DNA of 64,000 nt from an uncultured Paracoccaceae bacterium (GTDB lineage Bacteria; Pseudomonadota; Alphaproteobacteria; Rhodobacterales; Rhodobacteraceae): contig CAJWHE010000005.1 in NCBI GenBank assembly GCA_913041145.1, forward strand, positions 1 through 64,000, read 5' to 3'. The notes under the pieces were generated by a model that worked only from the letters and a program-made list of their open reading frames with translations, was not told the DNA's origin and did no database searches. Made by a program: the position numbers and the translations under genes. Position 1 is the first letter of the stretch; each line of letters opens with the position of its first letter. Below are positions 8,762 to 17,918 of this stretch, piece by piece.

Positions 8762-9679
8762 ATGATTGCTTATGCATTTAAACGGTCGATACTTGCCATT
8801 TTAGTGGCTTTGACTGTTTCAATGATTAGTTTCAGCCTTCTTTATATTTCCAGTGACCCAGCCATTGCAATGGCAGGGGAAACTGCTTCTGACGCTGACA
8901 TTGAAGCTATACGTCAATTATATGGATTTGATCGTCCTATTGTTGTGCAATACTTAGACTGGCTGAAAAAAGCAATTTCTGGAGATCTTGGTAAAAGCTA
9001 TTATTTTCGTACGGATGTTAGCCACCTAATTGCTGAGCGCTTACCAACCACTATGACCCTTGGACTTTGTGCTATTATTTTTGCAATAGGATTAGCAGTT
9101 CCGCTTGGTGTTGCGTCGGCAATTCGACCAAATAGCATCATTGATAGGGTAGCGTTGTTCCTTTCAGTTATGGGGCAAGCTCTTCCAAGTTTTTGGTTTG
9201 CACTTATTCTAATTGTTTTATTTTCAGTCAATCTCCGTTGGCTACCCGTGTCGGGATCAGACACTTGGTTGCATTTTGTTATGCCGACCATTGTTCTTGG
9301 TTACTATGCGGCTCCCGCAATAATGCGATTAACTAGAACTGGTATGCTAGAAGTGTTAAGCACAGACTATATCCGCACAGCGCGCGCAAAGGGGCTTCGG
9401 CCACCAGTCGTGCTTTTTAAACATGCTCTTAGAAATGCAATTATCCCAGTAGTCAGCCTTGCGGCAGTACAATTTGGGTTTATGCTGGGCGGATCAATCG
9501 TTGTTGAGACAATCTTTGCGTTGCATGGTGCTGGTTTTCTTGCTTGGGAATCTATTACAAGAAATGATCTACCAACAGTGCAAGGACTTATTCTAGCATT
9601 CTCACTGTTTTATATCATCTTAACGTTAATTGCTGATCTTATTAACGCATGGCTAGATCCAAGAATAAGGATCAGTTAA
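8762..9679 (+). CDS. Peptide ABC transporter permease (DppB type)
   Basis: A 305-residue inner-membrane permease with about six hydrophobic segments. The cytoplasmic EAA loop that docks the ATPase is visible as STDYIRTARAKGLRP followed by KHALRNAIIP (about residues 200-225). The N terminus (hydrophobic first helix, then a periplasmic stretch with GFDRPIVVQYLDW) is typical of DppB/GsiC proteins. It pairs with the DppC-type permease that follows almost immediately. Length is normal for the family. Confidence 0.93.
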   Translation: MIAYAFKRSILAILVALTVSMISFSLLYISSDPAIAMAGETASDADIEAIRQLYGFDRPIVVQYLDWLKKAISGDLGKSYYFRTDVSHLIAERLPTTMTLGLCAIIFAIGLAVPLGVASAIRPNSIIDRVALFLSVMGQALPSFWFALILIVLFSVNLRWLPVSGSDTWLHFVMPTIVLGYYAAPAIMRLTRTGMLEVLSTDYIRTARAKGLRPPVVLFKHALRNAIIPVVSLAAVQFGFMLGGSIVVETIFALHGAGFLAWESITRNDLPTVQGLILAFSLFYIILTLIADLINAWLDPRIRIS

Positions 9680-9684
9680 AAATC

Positions 9685-10569
9685 ATGACTAACTTACCTC
9701 AGACAACTTCGACCCTCCCCGTTTCGGGACTGAAAAGTCGCGTTCTTAGGCATAAAGGTATGATGATTGGCTCTACGATTGTTGTTTTTGTTGTCCTTTT
9801 AGCTTTATTAGCTCCACTGATTGCTCCTCACGATCCTTATCAACAAGATTTGCTTAATCGCCTAAAGCCTCCAGTATGGGATCCTCGTGGCAGCTGGGAG
9901 CATATATTTGGTACAGACCATCTGGGACGCGATTATCTTTCTAGACTAATTTATGGGTCACGAATTTCGCTACTGATAGGAATAGGTGCAGCATTAATTT
10001 CTGGAGTAATTGGAACTTTCTTAGGTGTTATGGCGGGTTACTTTGGTGGTCGTGTTGATATGGTGGTCACTTTCTTGATTACTGTTCGTCTATCAATGCC
10101 AGTGGTATTAGTCGCCCTTGCAGTGGTAGCTATTGTTGGTGGTTCGCTGCAAGTTGTTATCGGGGTTTTAGGACTTTTACTGTGGGACAGGTTCGCAGTA
10201 GTTATGCGCTCCTCGACATTGCAAATTAGGTCAATGGATTACGTTACGGCAGCACGAGCTGTTGGTTGTTCGACAACGCGAATACTGATGACTGAGGTTA
10301 TGCCAAATGTAGTTAATAACCTCATAGTAATTGCAACGTTAGAAATTGCTCACGCAATCATCTTAGAAGCTGCGTTATCGTTTCTTGGGTTGGGAGTTCA
10401 ACCACCTCTCCCATCGTGGGGCTTGATGGTATCAGAGGGTAAAGATATGATGTTATTTGAACCATGGCTGATTACCATTCCTGGGGTTGCTCTCTTTGCA
10501 TTAGTACTATCGGTTAATCTTTTAGGTGATGGAATGCGGGATGTGACTGCGCCTGAAAACAGGAATTAG
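9685..10569 (+). CDS. Peptide ABC transporter permease (DppC type)
   Basis: A 294-residue permease, partner of the preceding one. It has the N-terminal OppC_N type helix followed by APHDPYQQDLLNRLKPP and the HIFGTDHLGRDYLSRLIYGSR segment characteristic of DppC/OppC. The EAA loop is MDYVTAARAVGCSTTRI. Helices fill the rest. I prefer the ATG at 9685, just after the upstream stop. An in-frame ATG at 9649 would overlap the upstream gene by 31 bases, and neither start has a convincing ribosome binding site. Confidence 0.92.
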   Translation: MTNLPQTTSTLPVSGLKSRVLRHKGMMIGSTIVVFVVLLALLAPLIAPHDPYQQDLLNRLKPPVWDPRGSWEHIFGTDHLGRDYLSRLIYGSRISLLIGIGAALISGVIGTFLGVMAGYFGGRVDMVVTFLITVRLSMPVVLVALAVVAIVGGSLQVVIGVLGLLLWDRFAVVMRSSTLQIRSMDYVTAARAVGCSTTRILMTEVMPNVVNNLIVIATLEIAHAIILEAALSFLGLGVQPPLPSWGLMVSEGKDMMLFEPWLITIPGVALFALVLSVNLLGDGMRDVTAPENRN

Positions 10570-10577
10570 GAGTGTAA

Positions 10578-11624
10578 GTGGCTGATCAAGTATTAAATGT
10601 TGAAAACCTCTCTATCGACATACCTCTTTCGGGGGATATTTTACATGCAGTTGATGGTATTAGTATTAGTGTCAACAAAGGTGAAACCCTCTGTATAGTT
10701 GGAGAGTCTGGATGTGGAAAGTCTTTAACTTCATTGGCTATAATGGATTTATTACCACAAAAGGCGATCAGAACTGTTGATAAACTTGAACTGAACGGTA
10801 CTAGCATTGCAAATCACTCAGATAAGCAAATGTCTGATATTAGGGGTAGTAAAATTGGGATGATATTCCAAGAACCTATGACAAGCTTAAACCCTTCATT
10901 TACAGTTGAAAATCAGATGGTGGAGACATTAGCACGACATCGAAATATAAGGGGTAAAGAAGCAAAAAAATTAGCAGTTGAAATGTTGGAAAAGGTAGGG
11001 ATATCCCCAGCCAAACAACGCCTTAAACAATATCCACATCAGCTTTCAGGAGGTCTTAGGCAGCGTGTAATGATTGCTATGACACTGTTATGTGAGCCGG
11101 AATTAATTATTGCAGATGAGCCAACGACAGCTCTAGATGTGACCATACAGGCTCAAATCCTTGAATTGTTGGCGAGATTACAGACAGATTTTAATACAGG
11201 GTTGATTTTAATAACCCATGACCTTGGTGTAGTTGCAAAAATTGCTGATCGTGTAGCTGTTATGTATGCGGGGCAAATTGTGGAAGAAGGCAGTGTGTAT
11301 GAAATCTTTGATAATCCTTCTCACCCATATACAAGAGGATTGTTGAGTTGCATCCCAGTTCCAGGAAAAATAAAAAGAGGTGAACATTTGGGATCAATAC
11401 CGGGCATGGTCCCATCGCTAATTGGAGACTTTACTGAATGTCGGTTTTCTGGAAGGTGGGAGGAATCTTCAGATAAAGATGACGAAAAGATTGCAAACCT
11501 TGTCTCTTTAGAAGGCATTGAAAATGCATTTCTGGTGCATGGAACAACGGATCATATTGTTCGATTTTGTTGTGACAGTTGTTTAAAAAAATCTAAATCT
11601 AAGATAAGCAAAGGTGTCAATTAA
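10578..11624 (+). CDS. Peptide ABC transporter ATPase (DppD type)
   Basis: A 348-residue ATPase with Walker A GESGCGKS at 42-49, signature LSGGLRQR, Walker B ending DEPTTALD, and the oligopeptide C-terminal extension containing HPYTRGLLSCIPVPG. The GTG start is preceded by TTAGGAG. In DppD relatives the C-terminal extension carries clustered cysteines; here there are ECRF and FCCDSC cysteines, but the usual downstream Cys of the CxF..RC pattern is Trp (CRFSGRW), so cofactor binding is uncertain. The gene ends 1 base into the next (TAATG). Confidence 0.92.
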   Translation: MADQVLNVENLSIDIPLSGDILHAVDGISISVNKGETLCIVGESGCGKSLTSLAIMDLLPQKAIRTVDKLELNGTSIANHSDKQMSDIRGSKIGMIFQEPMTSLNPSFTVENQMVETLARHRNIRGKEAKKLAVEMLEKVGISPAKQRLKQYPHQLSGGLRQRVMIAMTLLCEPELIIADEPTTALDVTIQAQILELLARLQTDFNTGLILITHDLGVVAKIADRVAVMYAGQIVEEGSVYEIFDNPSHPYTRGLLSCIPVPGKIKRGEHLGSIPGMVPSLIGDFTECRFSGRWEESSDKDDEKIANLVSLEGIENAFLVHGTTDHIVRFCCDSCLKKSKSKISKGVN

Positions 11625-12427
11625 TGACTGAAATAATGATTGATGCAAAAAATATTGTTAAAGATTTTAAAATTTCTAAGGGCCTATTCCGGGGAAAAGA
11701 AAACTTACGCGCTGTAGATGGAGTGTCTCTTCAAGTTATGCGAGGGGAAATATTGGCGATAGTGGGTGAATCTGGTTGTGGTAAAACCACATTAGCGAAA
11801 ATTCTCCTTGGTTTACTACAGCAAGATAGTGGAAGTGTAGAACTCTGTGGATCAAAAATTGAACAAATTCCTCGCCTGGAGCTTGCCAAAATGGTCCAAC
11901 CAATTTTCCAAGATCCATATTCGTCACTGAATCCCCGAAAATCCATTGGATCTATAATTACATTACCCATGCGTATCCAAGGTGAAAAGAATTCTGATGT
12001 TTGGATGAAAAAAGCTCTCCAAATTATGGATTTAGTTGGATTGCCTTCTCGAATGTTTGACCAATACCCAAACCAGTTATCAGGAGGGCAACGACAACGC
12101 GTAGCCATTGCAAGGGCTCTGATAAATAGTCCCAAAATTGTCATATGTGACGAACCTACCTCTGCATTAGATGTCTCTGTTCAATCGCAAATTCTTAATC
12201 TTCTAAATGACCTACGTGAAGAACTAAACCTTACTTACGTTATTATAAGCCACAATCTTGCTGTTGTGGAGCATATGGCGTCGCGTGTTGCTGTAATGTA
12301 TTTCGGAGAGAAGGTCGAAGAGTCTGAGACTGATCAATTATTCTCAAACCCCCAACATTCTTATACTAAAATGCTTCTTAGTTCGATACTTTCACCTGAC
12401 CCGAGGCAACGTATAAAAAAAAATTAG
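11624..12427 (+). CDS. Peptide ABC transporter ATPase (DppF type)
   Basis: A 267-residue ATPase with Walker A GESGCGKT at 48-55, signature LSGGQRQR and Walker B ending DEPTSALD. It is shorter than most DppF proteins (about 320 residues) because the C-terminal oligopeptide extension ends soon after HSYTKMLLSSILSPDPRQR. It overlaps the DppD-type gene by 1 base, so the two are translationally coupled, and it is the last gene of the first complete transporter. Confidence 0.91.
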   Translation: MTEIMIDAKNIVKDFKISKGLFRGKENLRAVDGVSLQVMRGEILAIVGESGCGKTTLAKILLGLLQQDSGSVELCGSKIEQIPRLELAKMVQPIFQDPYSSLNPRKSIGSIITLPMRIQGEKNSDVWMKKALQIMDLVGLPSRMFDQYPNQLSGGQRQRVAIARALINSPKIVICDEPTSALDVSVQSQILNLLNDLREELNLTYVIISHNLAVVEHMASRVAVMYFGEKVEESETDQLFSNPQHSYTKMLLSSILSPDPRQRIKKN

Positions 12428-12757
12428 ATTCTGTATGCGCCTATATAGAAATAGTAATGCAGTTTAAGGTGGTGAACTTTGAGGGTTTAAAGTTGTAAGA
12501 CTTGTTTGGTTAATTGTGAATTTTGTATTTCTTGAGATGCATAGAGTTTAATTGGCGGCGATTATGTGACTTTGGTTGGCTCAAAAACCTAATAACAATG
12601 TCCAATTTAAAATCTGAAGTTAAACTACATCAAACCCCTGCATTTTTAAAACAACAAGCCTTAGGAACTTTTTTGACAATAAGTTGAAACCCTCTTAGCG
12701 TATATTACTAATTAAGCCTTATAACTTTTGTATATTACATTTGAGGAGATCGTCATC
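12428..12757. other. Intergenic region before the M20 peptidase
   Basis: No gene or RNA recognised in about 330 bases. There is a TTGACA (12673-12678) and a TTGAAA (12684-12689); the latter is 17 bases before ACTAAT (12707-12712), a weak promoter candidate for the peptidase gene. No terminator hairpin is evident after the upstream ATPase gene. Confidence 0.4.
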
Positions 12758-14140
12758 ATGAGTCGAGTTCAGGCGTTAGAAAAAATTGAAGAGTATTTTC
12801 AGTCAGGTGGCTTTGAGTCTGATCTGGGTCAACGAATTGCCTATAAAACTGAAAGTAACTTACCCAATTGTGATGTTGCACTAAAAAGTTATCTAGAAGA
12901 AAATCTTTCACCCTATCTTCAAGAGTTAGATTTCACTTGTACCATTCACCCAAACCCGCGTGCGGATGCGGGGCCCTTTTTAGTAGCTTATCGTTCTGAG
13001 GGGGATGATCTACCAACGGTGATGACTTATGGTCACGGTGATGTTGTTGCTGGTTATGATGATAAATGGGATAACAAAATGAACCCCTGGGAAATTACCA
13101 AAATTGGTAATCGGTGGTATGGACGAGGTACCGCTGACAACAAAGGACAGCACACTATTAATCTAGCTTCCTTAAAAGCTGTTATTGAAACTCGAGGTCA
13201 ACTAGGGTTCAACGTTATCGTATTGATTGAAATGGGTGAAGAGAGAGGTTCGCCTGGCCTCAGGGAATTTTGTGCTGCAAATAAGAACCTTTTTAATGCT
13301 GATGTGTTTATTGCTTCAGATGGACCGCGAACTGCTCCAGAAATGCCAACAATTTTTATGGGCGCTCGGGGAGTATTAAATTTCACAATGCGACTTAACT
13401 CGCATACGGGCGCACATCATTCAGGGAACTGGGGTGGATTATTAACGAACCCTGGCGTTGTGATGGCGCATGCACTTGCCAGTATGATTGATCGCAATGG
13501 AAAAATTCTTGTGGAAGGATGGCGCAACACAACACTTTCTAAGTCGGTTCGAGAAGCAATAGCCAAATTAAAAGTAGGTGGAGGTGAAGGCTCGCCAGAG
13601 ATTAACCCTAATTGGGGCGAGCCTGGTATGACACCGGAAGAACGTGTGTTTGGAAGTAACACTTTTGAGGTGCGGGCTTTTGAGACTGGTAATCCACAAT
13701 TTCCAGCAAATGCCATTCCATCAAATGCAGTAGCATTTGGTCATTTACGTTACGTAGTAGGAACTCAACCTGAGGAACTAATACCAATGCTGAGGTTGCA
13801 TCTTGATAGGCATGGGTTTGAAGATATTACTATCACCAGCGAGCCTGACCCGATGTATGCTACCCGTCTTGAACCTAATCACCCATGGGTATTGTGGATA
13901 GCAAAATCACTTACACACACAGCAGGTGCTGATATTGCAATAGTTCCAAATCTTGGAGGCTCCTTGCCAAATGATGTGTTTTCTGAAGTACTTGGCCTAC
14001 CGACTATCTGGGTGCCGCACTCCTATGCCGGCTGCTCTCAACATGCACCAAATGAACATATACTCGAAACAACTTCGCAAAGTGCGTTAAAACTCATGAC
14101 TGGGTTATGGTGGGATCTTGGTGAAAGCGGGACGCCGTAA
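12758..14140 (+). CDS. M20-family metallopeptidase
   Basis: A 460-residue cytoplasmic zinc peptidase of the M20/ArgE/CPG2 superfamily. Metal and catalytic residues are visible: His93 and Asp95 in YGHGDV, Asp127 in GTADNKG, the Glu161-Glu162 pair in MGEERGSPG and Asp188 in ASDGPR. A dimerisation domain follows, and a late His lies in the GCSQHAPNEH region. The ATG at 12758 is chosen because GAGGAG lies 9 bases upstream; the in-frame TTG at 12728 has no such site. Standing alone between two peptide transporter operons, it is likely to hydrolyse an imported dipeptide, acyl-amino acid or similar amide. No signal peptide is seen. Confidence 0.92.
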   Translation: MSRVQALEKIEEYFQSGGFESDLGQRIAYKTESNLPNCDVALKSYLEENLSPYLQELDFTCTIHPNPRADAGPFLVAYRSEGDDLPTVMTYGHGDVVAGYDDKWDNKMNPWEITKIGNRWYGRGTADNKGQHTINLASLKAVIETRGQLGFNVIVLIEMGEERGSPGLREFCAANKNLFNADVFIASDGPRTAPEMPTIFMGARGVLNFTMRLNSHTGAHHSGNWGGLLTNPGVVMAHALASMIDRNGKILVEGWRNTTLSKSVREAIAKLKVGGGEGSPEINPNWGEPGMTPEERVFGSNTFEVRAFETGNPQFPANAIPSNAVAFGHLRYVVGTQPEELIPMLRLHLDRHGFEDITITSEPDPMYATRLEPNHPWVLWIAKSLTHTAGADIAIVPNLGGSLPNDVFSEVLGLPTIWVPHSYAGCSQHAPNEHILETTSQSALKLMTGLWWDLGESGTP

Positions 14141-14527
14141 AAACACAATTTAATCGGGCCATAGCGCTAAAGGATACCAGGTCTATACAGTAACTTCGAA
14201 CTCACGGCTTGTGATTGTTCTAACATTAGCTCTTCGGTCAAATCGGTAATAACTCTGGCACATCCTTCTAGTTGCTTAATCTCCACCACTAAGTTTGGGC
14301 TATAGCTCCCGCAATTTAGACTGTCTATTATGGATATCACCTCTTTAATATAAGATAATTTTTAATAGGAATATATGCTATTATCAAAATTTAAAGAAAA
14401 TATATAATATATATTTACAATATACTTATAAGATGATCTATTTCTAGTGTCTTAGATATAGGCTTTATTTGTGGTAATTTACAAAAAGACACCATTTTTA
14501 ATTATCATTATTTGAACTGAATTTATT
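14141..14527. other. Intergenic region without recognised features
   Basis: About 387 AT-rich bases between the M20 peptidase and the amidase. The stretch 14360-14460 is extremely AT-rich. I see no convincing gene, RNA, repeat or terminator. It may hold the promoter of the amidase gene. Confidence 0.4.
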
Positions 14528-16186
14528 GTGGGTAATTGGCTTATGGGTACAAAAAAAATTACAACCTCAGATATTACTAGTGCTGAGAAACTTTTGGGAA
14601 TTACATATTCTAAAAGTGAAAGAGAGCAGATGGTCCAAAACCTTGAAGGCCAAATTCTCTCAGCAAAGTTACGTAGAGGAATAAAGTTAGATAATACAAC
14701 TCCAATGGCCTCAAAATTTGATCCAAGATTGCCAGGATTCCAAATGCCATCTAGGTCAGGCATTAAATTACAAAAAAAGGATACTAAATTACCAAAAAAT
14801 AAAGAAGACATAGCTTTTTCAAGTATTGGTGAGCAGGGTAAATGGATTAAAGACGGTCTTCTAACAAGTCGAAAATTAACGGAAATATATTTAGAGCGCA
14901 TTGAAAGTTTTGAAAGTAAACTTGAATGTTTTGCAACTGTGACAAAAGATCAAGCATTGGCAGAAGCTGACGCAATGGACTTGTTGACCAGTGCCAACAT
15001 TTATTTGGGTCCCCTTCATGGTATTCCATATGGTTTAAAAGACCTTTTTGATACCAAGGGTGTCAGAACAGGTTGGGGTGCTGAACCCTATCAAAATAGA
15101 GTTCCTTTTGAAGACGCGGAAATAGTAAAACGTTTGCGTGCAGCTGGTGCAGTACTTCTAGGCAAAACAACACTTGGGGCGCTAGCGTACAATGACATTT
15201 GGTACGGAGGGCGAACTAGAAATCCTTGGAACCTTAACGAAGGCAGTAGTGGTTCCAGTGCAGGTTCCGCATCGGCAACTGCTGCAGCTTTATGCAGTTT
15301 CGCTATAGGGACAGAGACTCTTGGATCGATTACTTCCCCAAGTCAGAGGTGTGGTACAACAGGTTTGAGGCCTACTTTTGGACGAGTAAGTAGGCAAGGT
15401 GGTATGGCTTTATGTTGGTCTTTAGATAAGATAGGTCCAATCTGTCGTAGCGTAGAGGATACAGGGATCGTACTGTCAACTTTAAATGGATACGATGAAA
15501 ATGACCTTTCTAGTATTAGAGCTCCATTTAATTTTGATACATCAAAAAATATTAAAGATCTTGTTATAGGTTACCTGCCGGAGGCATTTGAGGACGGAGC
15601 CACAGAAGTTGATCGGGCCACACTAAAGGTCGCAATGGGTCTTGGGGCAAAAGTTAAGGAGGTAAAGCTAGAAGATCTTCCATATATGTCTCTGATTAAT
15701 ATTCTTTATGCTGAAGCGGCTGCAGCCTTTGAACACCTCACTCTGTCTGATGAAGATGATACCCTCACTTGGCAAGACGATGGCGCCTGGCCTAATACCT
15801 TTCGTAAAGCTAGGTTTCTTTCAGCTGTTGATCACGTTCAATTAGATCGGCTTCGCTATTTGGTAATGAAAGCTCTAGACAACCTCTTTAGTGAAATTGA
15901 TATATTAATAGGGCCCTTTGATACTGGACCTATGCTTGTTGCCAGTAATTTTACAGGGCATCCTTGCCTTCACCTTAGAGCTGGTTTTGAGAAGCTCGCC
16001 TCACGAGGTGCGGCATCTCTGGGTGAGGGTAAACTTAGTACTGGTGAAGCTGGCACGGGGACAAAATTTTTAATTCCTCATGGGATTTCACTTTGGGGCC
16101 GCCTCTTTGAGGAAGAAAAAATTCTTAATTTTGGGATAGCTTTAGAAAAGGAGCTTGGTGTTTATAAGACAAGGCCAAATTTATAA
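14528..16186 (+). CDS. Amidase-signature family hydrolase
   Basis: A 552-residue amidase of the Ser-cisSer-Lys type. Lys171 lies in GLKDLFDTKG, the serine-rich loop GSSGSSAGS covers about 239-247, and the nucleophile is Ser267 in GTETLGSIT, where most relatives have GTDTGGS. An N-terminal extension of about 90 residues precedes the catalytic domain. The start is GTG at 14528; an ATG at 14543 would remove five residues and is equally possible. It would release ammonia from an amide. It is not GatA, since no gatB/gatC neighbour exists. Its position just before the second transporter operon suggests the substrate is imported by it. Confidence 0.88.
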   Translation: MGNWLMGTKKITTSDITSAEKLLGITYSKSEREQMVQNLEGQILSAKLRRGIKLDNTTPMASKFDPRLPGFQMPSRSGIKLQKKDTKLPKNKEDIAFSSIGEQGKWIKDGLLTSRKLTEIYLERIESFESKLECFATVTKDQALAEADAMDLLTSANIYLGPLHGIPYGLKDLFDTKGVRTGWGAEPYQNRVPFEDAEIVKRLRAAGAVLLGKTTLGALAYNDIWYGGRTRNPWNLNEGSSGSSAGSASATAAALCSFAIGTETLGSITSPSQRCGTTGLRPTFGRVSRQGGMALCWSLDKIGPICRSVEDTGIVLSTLNGYDENDLSSIRAPFNFDTSKNIKDLVIGYLPEAFEDGATEVDRATLKVAMGLGAKVKEVKLEDLPYMSLINILYAEAAAAFEHLTLSDEDDTLTWQDDGAWPNTFRKARFLSAVDHVQLDRLRYLVMKALDNLFSEIDILIGPFDTGPMLVASNFTGHPCLHLRAGFEKLASRGAASLGEGKLSTGEAGTGTKFLIPHGISLWGRLFEEEKILNFGIALEKELGVYKTRPNL

Positions 16187-16234
16187 ATTTAGCTGACATA
16201 ATTTGAGCAGAAAATCCTATGAACCTTTGATTGA

Positions 16235-16263
16235 TTGGTTGCATAGACAGAGTTCTTTATAAG
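16235..16263 (+). promoter_or_regulatory. Promoter-like site before the second peptide transporter operon
   Basis: TTGGTT (16235-16240) and TATAAG (16258-16263) are 17 bases apart, an ideal spacing, about 60 bases upstream of the binding protein start. Confidence 0.5.
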
Positions 16264-16323
16264 GGACCGTAGAAAATTTAATCATGAAAATATAACTACG
16301 TTATGAAAAGAAAGGATAAAATG

Positions 16324-17862
16324 ATGAAAAATAAAATAATTCATAATGCAATATCCGCCCTTGGTGCAACTGTAATATTAGGACTTTTGTCACCTGCTTG
16401 GGCTGCGTCATGCCCTACTAAAGGTGGAACGCTGATTTGGGGTCATTCTGAAACTACCCAGAACCTTTACACCCATCAGACTGGTACAATATCAACAATG
16501 AGGATTTTACAAAATATCCACGATGGACTTGTGACAACTGATGAAAATCTAAACATTATTCCTGAATTGGCTGAAAGTTATTTAGTTAGCGAAGATGGAA
16601 TGAGTTATACATTCAAGCTTCGTGACGGGGTAAAATTCCACGACGGTTCAGATATGACTTCGGCTGACGTTAAATACAGTTTTGAAAAAGTTATGGACCC
16701 TGATACAGGGGCGGTGAATAAACCCGTGTTTAACAGTGTTGGATCAATTGAAACACCAGATAATCACACCGTCATAATAAAAATGGATAAAATTAATGCA
16801 CCGTTTCTTGGTAGGCTTGCTGCACTTGGAGCGGGAGCTATTATTCCTGAAGGATCTGCTGAAACACAGGGAACAATGCCTACTGGAGCGGGGCCATTTA
16901 AGTTTGTAAGGCGTGAAATTGGGAATGAAGTTGAGCTTGAGCGTTTTGATGATTATTGGAACGGACCTGCATGTATAGATCGACTAATTGCACGAGAAGT
17001 TACTGAACCTACAGTACGTCTTACCGGTTTGAGGACTGGAGAAATGCATCTTATAAATGACATTCCAGCTGATAGAATTGATGAAATCAAGGCTGATAAA
17101 AACCTTGAAGTATTAAGCTGGTCACACGGTGTTTTTGACTTTGTAAATTTGAATTACAAGTTTGAGCCATTCCAAGATCAACGCGTTCGTTTGGCAGTAG
17201 ACTACATAATCGATAAAGAAGTGTTATTACAAGGTGCTCTTTGGGGCCAGGGTAAAACAGCAGCTTCACCAGGATTTGCAAGTAGTGCGTCATACAATAA
17301 CGATCTTAATCAAAGACCTCAAGATATAGCCAAAGCAAAGGCACTTTTGAAGGAAGCTGGCTATGGTCCTGGAGATCTGAAAGTTGTCTTTAAGGCGACA
17401 ACTAATTATCCGTATCATGTAGAAGCAGCCCAAATCTTAGTAGAGTGGTTTCGGGAAGCTGGTGTTGAGTTGACTATAGAACAGTTGACGTGGGCAGATT
17501 GGTTGGGTCAAGTTTGGGTAGATAAAGATTTCCAAATGTCCATGATGAATTTCAATTCTATCTGGGAGGAGGATTTCCTTTATTATAGTCTTTATAATTC
17601 AACAGGTGGGTTTAACTACCGCGGTATTAACGATCCAGTTATTGATGACTTAACAGAGAAAGCACGCGTAACTATAGATGATGCGGCAAGAGCGGATATC
17701 TATAGAGAAGTCCAGCAGCGCGTTTTTGATAAAGTTCACGATATTGTGGTCTGGCATCGAAATAGCTCTTTTGGAGCACAAAAAAGTGTTGGAGGTCTTG
17801 ATACATTAGTTAATGCAGATGGCGCCACCTACCACTTTCATAAAGTGTGGCTAAAAGAATAA
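16324..17862 (+). CDS. Peptide ABC transporter substrate-binding protein (family 5), second system
   Basis: A 512-residue periplasmic binding protein with a signal peptide of 27 residues ending AWA. It has SBP_bac_5 segments such as RDGVKFHDGSDMTSADVKYSFEK and a late DKVHDIVVWHR. I choose the ATG at 16324 because AAAGGA (16311-16316) is 7 bases upstream; ATGs at 16303 and 16321 fit less well. It belongs to a different branch from the first binding protein (little obvious similarity outside family motifs), so the two systems probably import different solutes. It heads an operon of two permeases and one fused ATPase. Confidence 0.92.
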   Translation: MKNKIIHNAISALGATVILGLLSPAWAASCPTKGGTLIWGHSETTQNLYTHQTGTISTMRILQNIHDGLVTTDENLNIIPELAESYLVSEDGMSYTFKLRDGVKFHDGSDMTSADVKYSFEKVMDPDTGAVNKPVFNSVGSIETPDNHTVIIKMDKINAPFLGRLAALGAGAIIPEGSAETQGTMPTGAGPFKFVRREIGNEVELERFDDYWNGPACIDRLIAREVTEPTVRLTGLRTGEMHLINDIPADRIDEIKADKNLEVLSWSHGVFDFVNLNYKFEPFQDQRVRLAVDYIIDKEVLLQGALWGQGKTAASPGFASSASYNNDLNQRPQDIAKAKALLKEAGYGPGDLKVVFKATTNYPYHVEAAQILVEWFREAGVELTIEQLTWADWLGQVWVDKDFQMSMMNFNSIWEEDFLYYSLYNSTGGFNYRGINDPVIDDLTEKARVTIDDAARADIYREVQQRVFDKVHDIVVWHRNSSFGAQKSVGGLDTLVNADGATYHFHKVWLKE

Positions 17863-17868
17863 TTGATT

Positions 17869-17893
17869 AGTGGAGCGCAAAATGCGCTCCACT
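17869..17893 (+). promoter_or_regulatory. Perfect intergenic hairpin after the second binding protein gene
   Basis: An 11-base-pair perfect stem (17869-17879 with 17883-17893) encloses an AAA loop, 7 bases after the stop codon. No T-run follows, so it looks like an mRNA-stabilising hairpin, not a terminator. It sits in the same place as the hairpin of the first transporter operon. Confidence 0.65.
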
Positions 17894-17918
17894 TATACTG
17901 ATTTCGTAAAGGTTAACC

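Noticed and set aside
12728-12757. TTG start ten codons upstream of the M20 peptidase
   Set aside because: The real ribosome site GAGGAG lies inside this stretch, placing the start at 12758.
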